DNA from: Azorhizobium doebereinerae UFLA1-100 | GTDB lineage: Bacteria; Pseudomonadota; Alphaproteobacteria; Rhizobiales; Xanthobacteraceae | DNA length: 64,000 bases | Direction of reading: 5' to 3' | Assembly (NCBI RefSeq): GCF_000473085.1 | Contig: NZ_AXBA01000006.1 | Span: forward strand, 62,001-126,000 | Shown: positions 41,612-50,262 of the stretch, in pieces | Layout: every line of letters starts with the position of its first letter | Position numbering within the stretch: the first letter of the stretch is position 1 | Position numbers and translations under genes: made by a program | Notes under the pieces: generated by a model | The model's input: the letters and a program-made list of their open reading frames with translations, nothing else | Told to the model about the DNA's origin: nothing | The model's database searches: none

Positions 41612-42459
41612 CGGGCGGTTCCGGTGAGGGTGGCGAGAACGGCGGCGCCGGTCAGCCGGGTGTGGCTGGCGAGCGAGGCGGAGAACCCGGCCGCGTCGCG
41701 GGTGCGCAGCAGGGCCATGAAGGCCTCGTGCTCGGCAAGCGAGGCATCCCAGCGGGCGGGGTCGTAATTGGCCTGGGCGCGGGCGCGGTAGATCTTCGCG
41801 CTCATGGCGGTCCAGGTGGCGAGCAGCACCGGGTTGCGCGCCAGCCGGGTGATCTCGGCGTGGATCTGCTGGTTCTGGCGGAAATAGTCGGCGCGCTGCT
41901 CGCCCTGGTGGAAGGCCGCGAGCTGGGCGTGCATCTGCTCCAGCCGGGCGAGGTCCTCGGCCGTGGCGTGGGAGCAGGCGAGGCCGCCGGCGAGGCGGTC
42001 CAGCGCCTCCATGACCTGGAACACGGAGCCGATCTCCTCCGCGTCCACCGGCGTCACCACCGGGGTGCGGTGGGGGCGCAGCTCGATCAGCCCCTCGGTG
42101 GCGAGCACCTTGAATGCCTCGCGCAGCGGCGTGCGGGAGACGCCGAAGGTCTCGCACAGCATGCGCTCGGGCAGAGGGCTGCCCGGGCGCAGCTCGCCCC
42201 CCAGCACCATCTCGCGCAGCCGGGCCAGCAACTGGCCGTGCAGCGAGGCGGTCTGCAACGGGCGGCTCGCCTCCTGCGCGGACAGCTTGAGGCGGGCCGG
42301 CTTGAAGCGGACCCGCGCCTTGGCCCGAGCCGGCTTCGCGGCGGCGGGCTCCGCCGCAGCCGCGGGCAAGGCGGCAGGGGCGACCATGGCAGTGTCGGCG
42401 GCCGGCGCGGAAAACTCTGGCGATTTTTTAGTCTTGGTGCTCACAAAAGCGGCTTTCAA
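41608..42459 (-). CDS. GntR-family (FCD) regulator
   Basis: This 283-residue regulator has a winged helix-turn-helix, ERMLCETFGVSRTPLREAFK near 97-116, followed by a helical FCD ligand domain with the metal-binding His pattern (NQQIHAEI near 195 and EHEAFM near 245). About 70 Ala/Lys/Pro-rich residues precede the DNA-binding domain, an unusual extension. It lies between the amidohydrolase (same operon) and the divergent transporter cluster and probably controls both. Confidence 0.88.
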   Translation of the reverse strand: MKAAFVSTKTKKSPEFSAPAADTAMVAPAALPAAAAEPAAAKPARAKARVRFKPARLKLSAQEASRPLQTASLHGQLLARLREMVLGGELRPGSPLPERMLCETFGVSRTPLREAFKVLATEGLIELRPHRTPVVTPVDAEEIGSVFQVMEALDRLAGGLACSHATAEDLARLEQMHAQLAAFHQGEQRADYFRQNQQIHAEITRLARNPVLLATWTAMSAKIYRARAQANYDPARWDASLAEHEAFMALLRTRDAAGFSASLASHTRLTGAAVLATLTGTAR

Positions 42460-42582
42460 ATCAGAATTTCAAAGATTATATCATTGAAAAAACAGGTGAA
42501 AACATAAATCGCATACCGAATGCAACTTCTGCCGCAAGCCGCGCGTCGCCGGCCGGTGGCCGGCACCTTCCAGGGGTTCTCC
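42460..42582. promoter_or_regulatory. AT-rich divergent control region of the GntR cluster
   Basis: This 123-base region is markedly AT-rich compared with its surroundings, and both operons start from it. GCAT-ACCGA-ATGC (42511-42523) is a short inverted repeat that could be the GntR site. TTGAAAAAACAGG near 42484 suggests a -35 element on the plus strand, but no clear -10 was found. Confidence 0.5.
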
Positions 42583-43599
42583 ATGAAGCGATTGCTCTCC
42601 CGCCTTGCCGTCGCCCTGGCCGTCGCGGCCGGCACGGCCTCCCTCGCCCAGCAGGCTCAGGCGCAGTCCGAGCCGACCATCAAGCTGGGCTATGCCAAGT
42701 GCGCCCACTGCACCCCGCTGGTGCTGGTTCCCGAATATGCCAAGGGCGCCAAGGTGGAGGCCATCGGCTTCAACACCGGCAACGACGTGCTGACCGCGCT
42801 CATCTCCAAGAGCATCGACGTGGCGCAGGTGACCTACCTTCACTACGCCACCGCGCTCGACAAGGGCTTCGACGTGGTGGCCATCTCCGGCCAGGTGGAA
42901 GGCGGTTCGCAGATCGTGGTGCAGAACGACCTGGCGGTGAAGGAGAACGACTGGGACGGCCTGAAGGCGCTGATCGCCAAGTACAAGGCCGACGGCAAGC
43001 CGTTCCGCGTCGCCGCCTCGCGCGGCAACGCGCAGGACATCCACATGCGCGGCGCCTTCGCCAAGCACGGCATCGACGTCAACAAGGACGTCCAGTTCAT
43101 CAACATCCCCAACCCCTCGGACCACATCCAGGCGCTGCGCCGGGGCGAGGTGGAGCTGATCTGCACGGTGGAGCCGTTCGCCACCCAGATCGTCCAGGCC
43201 AATGCGGCCAAGCTGTTCGCCTATCCCTATGATCAGGCCGCCGGCAACCTGACCAACCTGATGCTGACCCGCTCCGACGTGGTCGCCGCCAACCCGAAGG
43301 GCTTGCAGGCGACGGTCAAGGCCATCGTCGACATCGACAACAAGATCGCCGCCGACAAGCCGCTGTGGGTTTCCGTGATCACCAAGGTGACGGGCCTCGA
43401 CAAGGCGATCGCTGAGGGCGCGATCAACAATTTGGTGCCGGACTACAAGATGTACCGCAAGGAGGCCGTCGCCATCGCCACGATGATGAAGGACCTGAAG
43501 TACATCACCAACGACGTCTCCGCGCAGGTGGAGAAGAACATGGACTACCAGTTCCTTGAGGCTGCCACCGGCAAGCCCAAGGCCGATCTCGGCTACTGA
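42583..43599 (+). CDS. NitT/TauT-type substrate-binding protein
   Basis: This 338-residue periplasmic protein has a signal peptide of about 28 residues (ending QQAQAQS). The mature N-terminus TIKLGYAKCAHCTPLVLVPE is unusual in its CAHC motif, where related proteins have no cysteines; the pair could form a disulfide or ligate metal. The remainder is an NMT1/THI5-type fold (VDVAQVTYLHYATAL-like segment near 75-90). It is the first gene of the cluster opposite the GntR gene. The ligand is unknown. Confidence 0.87.
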   Translation: MKRLLSRLAVALAVAAGTASLAQQAQAQSEPTIKLGYAKCAHCTPLVLVPEYAKGAKVEAIGFNTGNDVLTALISKSIDVAQVTYLHYATALDKGFDVVAISGQVEGGSQIVVQNDLAVKENDWDGLKALIAKYKADGKPFRVAASRGNAQDIHMRGAFAKHGIDVNKDVQFINIPNPSDHIQALRRGEVELICTVEPFATQIVQANAAKLFAYPYDQAAGNLTNLMLTRSDVVAANPKGLQATVKAIVDIDNKIAADKPLWVSVITKVTGLDKAIAEGAINNLVPDYKMYRKEAVAIATMMKDLKYITNDVSAQVEKNMDYQFLEAATGKPKADLGY

Positions 43600-43614
43600 G
43601 GACCAGAGGACGCC

Positions 43615-44427
43615 ATGGCATCGCTGATGCGGTTCGGCAGGCCGGAACGGTTCGTCGTTCCGGTTCTCATCCTCGCCGGGTGGGAGATGTTCTCCCGCTC
43701 CGGCGCCCTGCCGCCGGCGCTGCTGCCGGCGCCCTCGGCCGTGGCGTGGGCCTGGCTGGACTGGGTGTTCAATATCGACGGCAACACCCAGTCCTACGCC
43801 GGCCACTGGATCTTCGACGTGATGGCCAGCACCTGGCGCGTGGCGGCGGGCTTCGGCATCGCCACCGTGCTGGCGGTGGTCCTGGGCGTCGCTATCGGCT
43901 GGTCGCGCTTCATCGAGGTGACCATCGAGCCCACCTTGCAGATGCTGCGGCCGATCCCGCCGGTGTCGTGGATCCCGCTCGCCATCATCTGGTTCGGCAT
44001 CGCCGACAAGCCGGCCATCTTCCTGGTGTTCCTGGGCGCCTTCTTCCCCATCCTGCTCAACACCATCCACGGGGTGAAGACGGTCGACCGCAACCTGATC
44101 CGCGCCGGCGCCATGGTCGGCGGCGGGCAGCGCCAGCTGCTGCGCTTCATCGTGCTGCCGGCGGCCATGCCCTCCATCTTCGCCGGCCTGCGCATCGGCA
44201 TCGGCTCGGCCTGGATGCTCACCGTGACCGCCGAGATGGTGGCGGTGAAGAGCGGCGTCGGCTACGTGTTGTGGGACAGCTACTACTTCCTGCGCTACGA
44301 CATCGTCATCGCCGCCATGGCCTCCATCGGCCTGCTCGGCTATGTGAGCGACCTGCTCATCCGCCTCATCGCCGCCCGCGTCCTGCGCTGGCAGCACGGC
44401 ACCACCCTCAGCGGTTCGGAGGGCTGA
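43615..44427 (+). CDS. NitT/TauT-type ABC permease
   Basis: This 270-residue inner-membrane permease has about six helices, the family stretch MLRPIPPVSWIPLAIIWFGI, and the EAA loop GAMVGGGQRQLLRFIVLPAA. It is 15 bases after the binding-protein gene and 3 bases before the ATPase gene. Confidence 0.9.
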   Translation: MASLMRFGRPERFVVPVLILAGWEMFSRSGALPPALLPAPSAVAWAWLDWVFNIDGNTQSYAGHWIFDVMASTWRVAAGFGIATVLAVVLGVAIGWSRFIEVTIEPTLQMLRPIPPVSWIPLAIIWFGIADKPAIFLVFLGAFFPILLNTIHGVKTVDRNLIRAGAMVGGGQRQLLRFIVLPAAMPSIFAGLRIGIGSAWMLTVTAEMVAVKSGVGYVLWDSYYFLRYDIVIAAMASIGLLGYVSDLLIRLIAARVLRWQHGTTLSGSEG

Positions 44428-44430
44428 GCC

Positions 44431-45204
44431 ATGGCGACCATCGAGATCTCCGGCGTCTCCAAGATCTTCAAGGACGCCATGCGCAAGACCGACGTGACCG
44501 CGCTGACCGGCGTGGACGTCACCGTCCAGCGCAACGAATTCCTCTGCCTGCTCGGCCCCTCCGGCTGCGGCAAGTCCACCTTGCTCAACATGATCGCCGG
44601 CTTCGACAAGCCCTCCACCGGCACGGTGAAGGTGGACGGGCAGGTGGTGGAGGCGCCTGGCTCCGACCGCAGCGTGGTGTTCCAGCAGGCCAACCTGATG
44701 CCCTGGCTGCCGGTGTGGGAGAATGTCGCCTTCCACCTGAAGATGCGCGGCGCCCAGAAGGGCGAGCGGCGCGAGAAGGCGCAGATCTATATCGACATGG
44801 TCGGCCTCACCGGCTTCGAGAACCATTTCCCCGCCGAACTCTCCGGCGGCATGAACCAGCGCGTCGGCATCGCCCGCGCGCTGTTGATGAACCCCGGCGT
44901 CATCCTGATGGACGAGCCGTTCGGCGCGCTGGACGAGCAGACCCGCATGGAGATGCAAAATGAGCTGGTGCGCATCTGGCAGCACCACAAGGGCACCATC
45001 GTCTTCGTCACCCACGGCATCGACGAGGCGCTGACGCTGGGCACCCATGTCGCCGTCATGTCCGCCCGCCCGGGCCGCATCGCCGAGATGATCCATCTCG
45101 ACCTGCCGCGCCCGCGCGACATCACCTCGCCGCGCTTCAACGACGTGAAGCGCCACATCCTCGACCTGCTGCGCCCCGCCGGCGCGGCGGCGGCCCACAG
45201 CTAA
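44431..45204 (+). CDS. NitT/TauT-type ABC ATPase
   Basis: This 257-residue ATPase has Walker A LGPSGCGKSTLLNMI, Q-loop VVFQQANLMPW, signature LSGGMNQRVGIARAL and Walker B VILMDEPFGALDEQ. The EPFGALDEQ form is typical of SsuB/TauB ATPases. It completes the importer of the GntR-controlled cluster. Confidence 0.92.
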   Translation: MATIEISGVSKIFKDAMRKTDVTALTGVDVTVQRNEFLCLLGPSGCGKSTLLNMIAGFDKPSTGTVKVDGQVVEAPGSDRSVVFQQANLMPWLPVWENVAFHLKMRGAQKGERREKAQIYIDMVGLTGFENHFPAELSGGMNQRVGIARALLMNPGVILMDEPFGALDEQTRMEMQNELVRIWQHHKGTIVFVTHGIDEALTLGTHVAVMSARPGRIAEMIHLDLPRPRDITSPRFNDVKRHILDLLRPAGAAAAHS

Positions 45205-45219
45205 CTCTCCGGACCTGCC

Positions 45220-45948
45220 ATGCGTGATCGCGTTCTCATCGGCATGCTCACCCCCTCGTCCAACACCGTGCTGGAGCCGGTGACGCAGGCGATGGTGGCG
45301 GGCCTGCCCGAGGTCTCCGTCCATTTCGGCCGCTTCAAGGTCACCGAGATCGCCTTGTCCGACCAGGCGCTCAAGCAGTTCGACGACAGCGAGATCCTGC
45401 GCGCGGCGGAGCTGCTGGCCCACGCCAAGGTGGGCGTCATCTCCTGGAACGGCACCTCGTCCGGCTGGCTCGGCTTCGAGGCGGACGCGCGGCTGTGCGA
45501 GCGCATCACCGCCGCTACCGGCATCCCCGCCAACACCTCCATGCTGGCGCTGAACGAGATCCTCGCCGCCCGGAAGGTGAAGAGCCTGGGCTATGTGACG
45601 CCCTATCTCGACGCCGTGCAGGCGCGGATCGTCGCCAACTACGCCGCGCTCGGCCACGCCTGCAAGGGCGACCGGCACCTCAATCTCCAGGACAATTTCT
45701 CCTTCTCCAACGTCACCGCCGAGCAGCTTGCCGGCATGACGCGGGAGGTGGCGGCCGAGAAGCCGGACGCCATCGCGGTGATCTGCACCAATCTGCGCGC
45801 CGCGCCGCTGGTGGAGCAGCTGGAGGCCGAGACCGGCATCCCGATCTACGACACCATCGCCACCTCGGTGTGGAAGAGCCTGAAGATGACCGGCGTCGAT
45901 CCCCGCCGCGTCACCGGCTGGGGCTCGCTGTTCCGCGACCTGCCCTGA
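45220..45948 (+). CDS. Asp/Glu racemase-superfamily enzyme, arylmalonate decarboxylase/maleate isomerase-like
   Basis: This 242-residue enzyme belongs to the family of maleate isomerase, hydantoin racemase and arylmalonate decarboxylase. LTPSSNTVLEPVTQAM near 10-25 is the shared N-terminal motif. The second catalytic cysteine is present (C189, AVICTNLRAAPL), but the first cysteine position reads SWNGTSSGW, with N77 instead. Arylmalonate decarboxylase likewise keeps only the second cysteine (C188, with Gly at 74), so a decarboxylase-type or one-base reaction is more likely than racemisation. It follows the ABC ATPase after 15 bases. Substrate unknown. Confidence 0.85.
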   Translation: MRDRVLIGMLTPSSNTVLEPVTQAMVAGLPEVSVHFGRFKVTEIALSDQALKQFDDSEILRAAELLAHAKVGVISWNGTSSGWLGFEADARLCERITAATGIPANTSMLALNEILAARKVKSLGYVTPYLDAVQARIVANYAALGHACKGDRHLNLQDNFSFSNVTAEQLAGMTREVAAEKPDAIAVICTNLRAAPLVEQLEAETGIPIYDTIATSVWKSLKMTGVDPRRVTGWGSLFRDLP

Positions 45949-45952
45949 GCCC

Positions 45953-46966
45953 ATGGCGCGCCCCTCGGACACCGCCGTCTTCGTCACCGGGTCCTCCGGC
46001 TTCATGGGCCTTGCGGTGTGCGAGGCGCTGCTGGCGCGGGGCGAGCACGTGGTGGGGTTCGATCTCGCCGCGCCCCCCGAGGCGGCGCGGCGGGCGTTCG
46101 CCCGCCTGCCCGGCCGGTATGAGGCGATCGCCGGCGACATGCGCGAGGCGGCGCAGGTGCAGCGCGCGGTGGCGGAGAGCCGTGCCCGCCGCATCGTCCA
46201 CCTGGCGGCGGTGACGGCGGATGCGGCGCGCGAGCGGCGCGACCCAGCTTCGGTGTTCGCGGTCAATGTGGGCGGCACGCTCAACATCATCGCCGCCGCG
46301 CAGGCGGCGGGCGCCGCGCGCATCGTCCATGTCAGCTCCGGCGCGGTCTATGGCGCCAGCGGCCGCGAGCGGGCGCTGCTGCGCGAGGACACGACGGTGC
46401 CGCGCCCCGAGGGGCTCTACGGCATCTCCAAGCAGGCGGCGGAGGCGGCCGCGCTGCGCCTCGCGGCGCTGCACGGGCTCGACCTCGTGGTCGGCCGCCT
46501 CGGCACCTGCTTCGGCCCCTGGGAATACGCCACCTCCGCCCGCGACACGCCGAGCGCGCCGCTCCAGGTGCTGCTCAGGGCCATGCGCGGCGAGGCGGTG
46601 GTGCTGCCCCGTCCGCACCTGCGCGATTTCCTCTATGCCCGCGACGGCGCGGCGGCGATCCTGGCGCTGCTCGACGCGCCATCCCTGCCGCACCACATCT
46701 ATAATCTCGCCGCCGGCTTCGTCTGGACGCTCCAGGCGCTGTGCCAGGGCCTTGCCGCGCGGCGGAAGGCGTTCGCCTGGAGCTTCGGCGCGCCCGGCAC
46801 CATCGCGCTCTACGCGGACTACGACCGCGCCGTCATGGATTGCGCCCGCCTCGCGACGGACACCGGCTTTCAGCCGCGCTTCGATCTCGATGCGGCGCTC
46901 GACGACTACCTGCCCTGGTTCGAGGCCCATCCGGACCTGTTTCCCAACCCTGCGAGCTCTTCATGA
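45953..46966 (+). CDS. NAD-dependent epimerase/dehydratase
   Basis: This 337-residue extended SDR has VFVTGSSGFMGLAVCEALLA as its cofactor loop, HVSSGAVYGASG as the serine motif and YGISKQAAE as YxxxK. LGTCFGPWEYAT and LRDFLYARDGAAAI are typical of nucleotide-sugar epimerases and of related sugar or uronate dehydrogenases. It starts four bases after the preceding gene and overlaps the next by four, so it is in the same operon. In this context it may act on a non-nucleotide sugar or lactone. Confidence 0.85.
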   Translation: MARPSDTAVFVTGSSGFMGLAVCEALLARGEHVVGFDLAAPPEAARRAFARLPGRYEAIAGDMREAAQVQRAVAESRARRIVHLAAVTADAARERRDPASVFAVNVGGTLNIIAAAQAAGAARIVHVSSGAVYGASGRERALLREDTTVPRPEGLYGISKQAAEAAALRLAALHGLDLVVGRLGTCFGPWEYATSARDTPSAPLQVLLRAMRGEAVVLPRPHLRDFLYARDGAAAILALLDAPSLPHHIYNLAAGFVWTLQALCQGLAARRKAFAWSFGAPGTIALYADYDRAVMDCARLATDTGFQPRFDLDAALDDYLPWFEAHPDLFPNPASSS

Positions 46967-47754
46967 TGCTGTCTCCCGACGCGCGGCGCCTGGACGGGCG
47001 CGTGGCCATCGTCACCGGCGGCGCCTCCGGCATCGGCCGGGCCATCGCCCGCCTGTTCGCCGCGCATGGCGCCCGGGTGGTGGTGGCGGACGTGACCGAG
47101 CAGGTGATCGAGGGCGGCGCGCCCACCGTCGCGCTGATCGCCGGGGAGGGCGGCACCGCGCTGTTCCAGCGCTGCGACGTGTCGCAGGCGGCCGAGGTGG
47201 AGGCGCTGGTGGCCCGCGCGGTGGCGGAGTTCGGCGCGCTGGACGTGATCGTCAACAATGCCTGCATCCGCCATCCCCGCCCGCTGCTGGAACTGGCGGA
47301 GGCGGACTGGAAGCGGGTGCTGGACGTCAATCTGACCGGCGTGTTCCTGTGCTGCCAGGCGGCGGTGCGGCAGATGCGGGCGCAGGCGCCGCGCGGCGAG
47401 GTGCGCGGGCGCATCGTCAATTTGTCCTCCCAGCACGGCATGATCGCCGCGCCGGGGGACTTGGCCTATGGCACCACCAAGGCCGGTATCGCCTACATGA
47501 CGCGGCAGATCGCGGCGGACTATGCCAAGGACGGCATCGTCTGCAATGCGGTGGCGCCGGGCAAGATCGTCACCGGCCAGGGCGGCCGGCTCGCGGACGA
47601 GGATGTGCTGGACCGCGCCCGCCGCCGCACGCCGTGGCCGCGCTTCGGCGCGCCGGACGACGTGGCGCGCGCGGCGCTCTATCTCGCCAGCGACGACGCC
47701 AGCTTCGTCACCGGCGTCAACCTGATGGTGGATGGCGGCTGGATGGCCGCCTGA
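46963..47754 (+). CDS. SDR-family dehydrogenase
   Basis: This 263-residue classical SDR has VTGGASGIGRA, the NNAC variant of NNAG, NLSSQHG, YGTTK as the catalytic YxxxK and the C-terminal TGVNLMVDGGWMAA. All catalytic residues are present. ATGATG at 46963 gives two possible starts; the first overlaps the epimerase stop (ATGA). It is the last gene of the GntR-linked cluster. Confidence 0.9.
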   Translation: MMLSPDARRLDGRVAIVTGGASGIGRAIARLFAAHGARVVVADVTEQVIEGGAPTVALIAGEGGTALFQRCDVSQAAEVEALVARAVAEFGALDVIVNNACIRHPRPLLELAEADWKRVLDVNLTGVFLCCQAAVRQMRAQAPRGEVRGRIVNLSSQHGMIAAPGDLAYGTTKAGIAYMTRQIAADYAKDGIVCNAVAPGKIVTGQGGRLADEDVLDRARRRTPWPRFGAPDDVARAALYLASDDASFVTGVNLMVDGGWMAA

Positions 47755-47793
47755 CGCATTGGCTGCCCGATCCGGGGCCGGCTGACGCCCCGC

Positions 47794-47949
47794 TCAGCGC
47801 GAGGGCGGGTCCACCTTCACGCCGTTCGGCCCCACCTGGATCTGGAGCGAGCGCTCCTTCTCCTCATGGGCCTGGTAGGACTGGTAGGCGAAGACGCCGC
47901 CGCCCACCACGAGGACGGCGATGATGGCGTAAAGCGCGTTGCGGCTCAT
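47794..47949 (-). CDS. 51-residue membrane-anchored small protein
   Basis: The frame MSRNALYAIIAVLVVGGGVF is one helix, followed by a short periplasmic or cytosolic tail YQSYQAHEEKER and IQVGPNGVKVDPP. A GGAGGG site lies 9 bases upstream. Related tiny proteins occur widely in Hyphomicrobiales, but the function is unknown. It is convergent with the SDR gene. Confidence 0.65.
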   Translation of the reverse strand: MSRNALYAIIAVLVVGGGVFAYQSYQAHEEKERSLQIQVGPNGVKVDPPSR

Positions 47950-48157
47950 GGCTGCGGACCCTCCGTTGCGTGTCGGTGGGGAAACGCAAGCTGCGCCTTG
48001 GGGGTTCCATGCCCGTGGGTGAATGCCACGGGCCGGACGCTTGCGCATCCGGCCCGCATGTTCGTCCAGAGCCCGTCCGTTCACATGGCATCGCCGCTTG
48101 AACGGTGAAACGGCCCTTCTCTATGTCTTCGGGGCGGATCGTGCTCTGACGTGATGA

Positions 48158-48212
48158 TAGAGAACGCGTTATCCGATCAGCTTGCATCGCACGCTGATCG
48201 GCGCGTGCTCTA
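48158..48212. repeat. Dispersed intergenic palindrome, family B, copy 2
   Basis: TAGAG and GCTCTA border arms CCGATCAGC and GCTGATCGG separated by about 12 bases. The right end GATCGGCGCGTGCTCTA is identical to the element at 5015-5063. It overlaps the stop codon of the GFA gene and may act as its 3' end structure. Confidence 0.75.
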
Positions 48213-48782
48213 GGACTTGAGCGCGCCGCTCTTCTTCGCCGCCCAGGTGGCCAGGGCGTCCATCAGCGGCGGGTTGAGGCAATCATAGGGCTCCAGCCCC
48301 AGGCCCTTCAGGCGGGCGCGGATGTCGTCCATCTCGGACGGGTCGACGCCGCCCTCGATCACCGAGGAGACGAAGGCCGCGAAGCCCGGCTCGGCCCAGC
48401 CGTCCTCCTCGAACCGCTCGGGATGGATGAAGTCGAGCCCCTGGAAGGCATGCTCGCGCTCCACCGGGCCGTACAGGTGCACGCCGCACACGGTGCAGGC
48501 GTGGCGCTGGATCAGCGCGCTCGGGTCCACCACCTTCAGCTTGTCGCCATTCTCCAGCACGCTCACCTGGCCGTGCGGCACCACGGCGACGACGGAGAAG
48601 GCGGCGCCTTCCGGCTTCCAGCACTTGGTGCAGCCGCAGGCATGGTTGTGGGCCACATTCGTTCCGATGCGGACCTTCACGGGCCGGTCGGAGCATTTGC
48701 ACACGAGCGTGCCGCCGCTGAAACTGGGGTTGCCCTTCTTGACCCCGCCGTCGATCGCGGGATGTAGCAGTCTGCCGGCCAT
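48210..48782 (-). CDS. gfa: S-(hydroxymethyl)glutathione synthase-type GFA protein
   Basis: This 190-residue zinc protein belongs to the glutathione-dependent formaldehyde-activating family, proposed to speed formation of hydroxymethylglutathione from formaldehyde. The metal cysteines are CKC (C28, C30), CGCTKC (C49, C51, C54) and CTVC (C96, C99). The length and the N-terminus (HPAIDGGV) match true Gfa. A GAGGAGA site precedes the ATG and TATAAT lies 13-18 bases upstream of it, suggesting a very short leader. No flhA/fghA partner is adjacent. Confidence 0.9.
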   Translation of the reverse strand: MAGRLLHPAIDGGVKKGNPSFSGGTLVCKCSDRPVKVRIGTNVAHNHACGCTKCWKPEGAAFSVVAVVPHGQVSVLENGDKLKVVDPSALIQRHACTVCGVHLYGPVEREHAFQGLDFIHPERFEEDGWAEPGFAAFVSSVIEGGVDPSEMDDIRARLKGLGLEPYDCLNPPLMDALATWAAKKSGALKS

Positions 48783-49266
48783 GAATGTCTCCTCATTATA
48801 CTTGTCGCTCTGAACGCGGAATGCCGAAGCCTCCGGGTGCGGGTCGGGGGACCCGCGCGCGGGCAATCAGGATGGACCCCAGGCCCCGCCTTGGCGTGCG
48901 GGCCCTGTCCGTTTTGCGGCGGGACGAATGGGTCGGTCTGACGCGCGTGGGACCGGGAGGTTCAGGCTGTTCCGCCGGCAAGGTTACGCGGCTCCCCGCC
49001 ACCGCCGCAAGACATGCGGCACGTTTCGCCAAATATAAGAATGCCGCATCGCAAGTGTTGCACTGCACGCAAAGGCGGCGAATATTCGGGATCGTTGCAT
49101 TCTGTACTATGTTGAAGCGGTAGCGGTGTCCCGCCACCCCGCCCGTCCCGCCCGCGCCAAGGGGGTGCCGTGGTGCGGTTGCGCCCGGTCCGCCGGGCAC
49201 GGCATAAGGCGCGGGACCGGCAGGGTGGGCCATCGGGCGGCACCGGCGGCGGGCGAGGAGCAAGGC
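48783..49266. other. Divergent gap between gfa and deoxyribosyltransferase gene
   Basis: This gap of about 480 bases has no convincing gene. An AT-richer part (49021-49110) contains TTGC-ACTGCAC-GCAA (49058-49072), an imperfect inverted repeat, and probably the promoter of the plus-strand gene. Confidence 0.5.
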
Positions 49267-49845
49267 GTGGCACGGGTGTATCTGGCGGGACCGGAGGTCT
49301 TTCGCCCCGACGCGGTGGCGGAAGGCGGGCGCCTGCGCCGCCTGTGCGCCGTCCATGGGCTGGAGGGGCTCTACCCGCTGGATGGCGGCGCGGCGGAGGA
49401 TACCGCCCACGACATCCGCGTGCGCTGCATCGCCGGCATCGTGCGGGCGGATGCGGTGGTGGCCAACATCACGCCGTTCCGCGGCGCCCACATGGACCCC
49501 GGCACGGCCTGGGAGATCGGCTTCGCCGAGGCGCGCGGCGTGCCGGTCTTCCTGTGGTCGTCCGATCCGCGCGCGCTGGCCGAGCGCATCCCCGGCACGC
49601 CCGGCCATGACGGGCTGCGCGACGCGGACGGGCACCTGCTGGAGGATTTCGGCCAGCCGGAAAACCTGATGATCGCGCCGCCCGGCGTCATCGTCTGGCC
49701 CTCGCCGGAGGCGGCGGTGGCCGCCGCCGCCGAGATGCTGGCACTGCGCCACAGCCTGCGGCTCGGGCTGCTGCCCAAGGTGCTGATCGCGCTCGCCGCC
49801 TCCATCGTGGCGGGCTATGTGGCCCGCCTCGTGCTGCACTGGTAG
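49267..49845 (+). CDS. Nucleoside 2-deoxyribosyltransferase with C-terminal membrane helix
   Basis: This 192-residue protein begins MARVYLAGPEVFRPDAVAEG, the family start, has ADAVVANITPFRGAHMDPGT with the catalytic pocket Asp, and WEIGFAEARG with the nucleophilic glutamate E83. Such enzymes exchange bases between 2'-deoxynucleosides for purine and pyrimidine salvage. Unlike ordinary soluble members, it ends in a hydrophobic helix of about 20 residues (LLPKVLIALAASIVAGYVAR), suggesting a membrane anchor. The GTG start at 49267 is set by the AGGAG site. It is convergent with the following gene. Confidence 0.82.
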   Translation: MARVYLAGPEVFRPDAVAEGGRLRRLCAVHGLEGLYPLDGGAAEDTAHDIRVRCIAGIVRADAVVANITPFRGAHMDPGTAWEIGFAEARGVPVFLWSSDPRALAERIPGTPGHDGLRDADGHLLEDFGQPENLMIAPPGVIVWPSPEAAVAAAAEMLALRHSLRLGLLPKVLIALAASIVAGYVARLVLHW

Positions 49846-49857
49846 GCGCCGGGGCGC

Positions 49858-50262
49858 CTATTCGGCGGCGGGCGCATCCAGTTCGCGGAACACCTCCTGG
49901 GCGAGGCGCGAGGTCTCGATGGCCACCGGCACGCCGCAATAGACGCCGATCTGGAGGATGGTCTCGCGGATCTCCTCCCGGGTCGCCCCGTTGGTGAGCG
50001 CGCCGCGCAGGTGCAGCTTCAGTTCGTGCGGGCGGTTGAGCGCGGACAGCATGGCGATGTTGAGCAGGCTGCGGGTGCGCCGGTCGAGGCCCGGCCGGCC
50101 CCAGATGTTCCCCCAGCAATATTCCGTCACCATCTCCTGCAGCGGTCGGGAGAAATCGTCCGCATTGGCGATCGCCCGCTCCACATAGGCGGTGCCCAGC
50201 ACCTCCTTGCGAATCTTCAGGCCGGTGTCGAACAGCGGGCGGGGGGCGTCGTCGGTGTCCAT
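49858..50262 (-). CDS. Carboxymuconolactone decarboxylase-family protein
   Basis: This 134-residue protein resembles PcaC, gamma-carboxymuconolactone decarboxylase of the protocatechuate pathway, in length and in EYCWGNIWGRPGLDRRTRSL. HELKLHLRGALTNGATREEI is the second conserved helix. The AhpD-type CxxC is absent, so it is not a peroxidase. No other pca gene is nearby, so the actual substrate is uncertain. Confidence 0.82.
   Translation of the reverse strand: MDTDDAPRPLFDTGLKIRKEVLGTAYVERAIANADDFSRPLQEMVTEYCWGNIWGRPGLDRRTRSLLNIAMLSALNRPHELKLHLRGALTNGATREEIRETILQIGVYCGVPVAIETSRLAQEVFRELDAPAAE

Noticed and set aside
42481-46323. Open frame of 1280 codons on the minus strand
   Set aside because: It is antisense to the ABC transporter, AMDase-like and epimerase genes, is very rich in His, Arg, Gly and Ala, and matches no family. 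It is a GC-bias shadow.
49058-49072. TTGC-ACTGCAC-GCAA sharing GTGCAGTGCA with the repeat at 28129-28139
   Set aside because: Only about ten bases are shared, in unrelated contexts; chance is likely in this composition.
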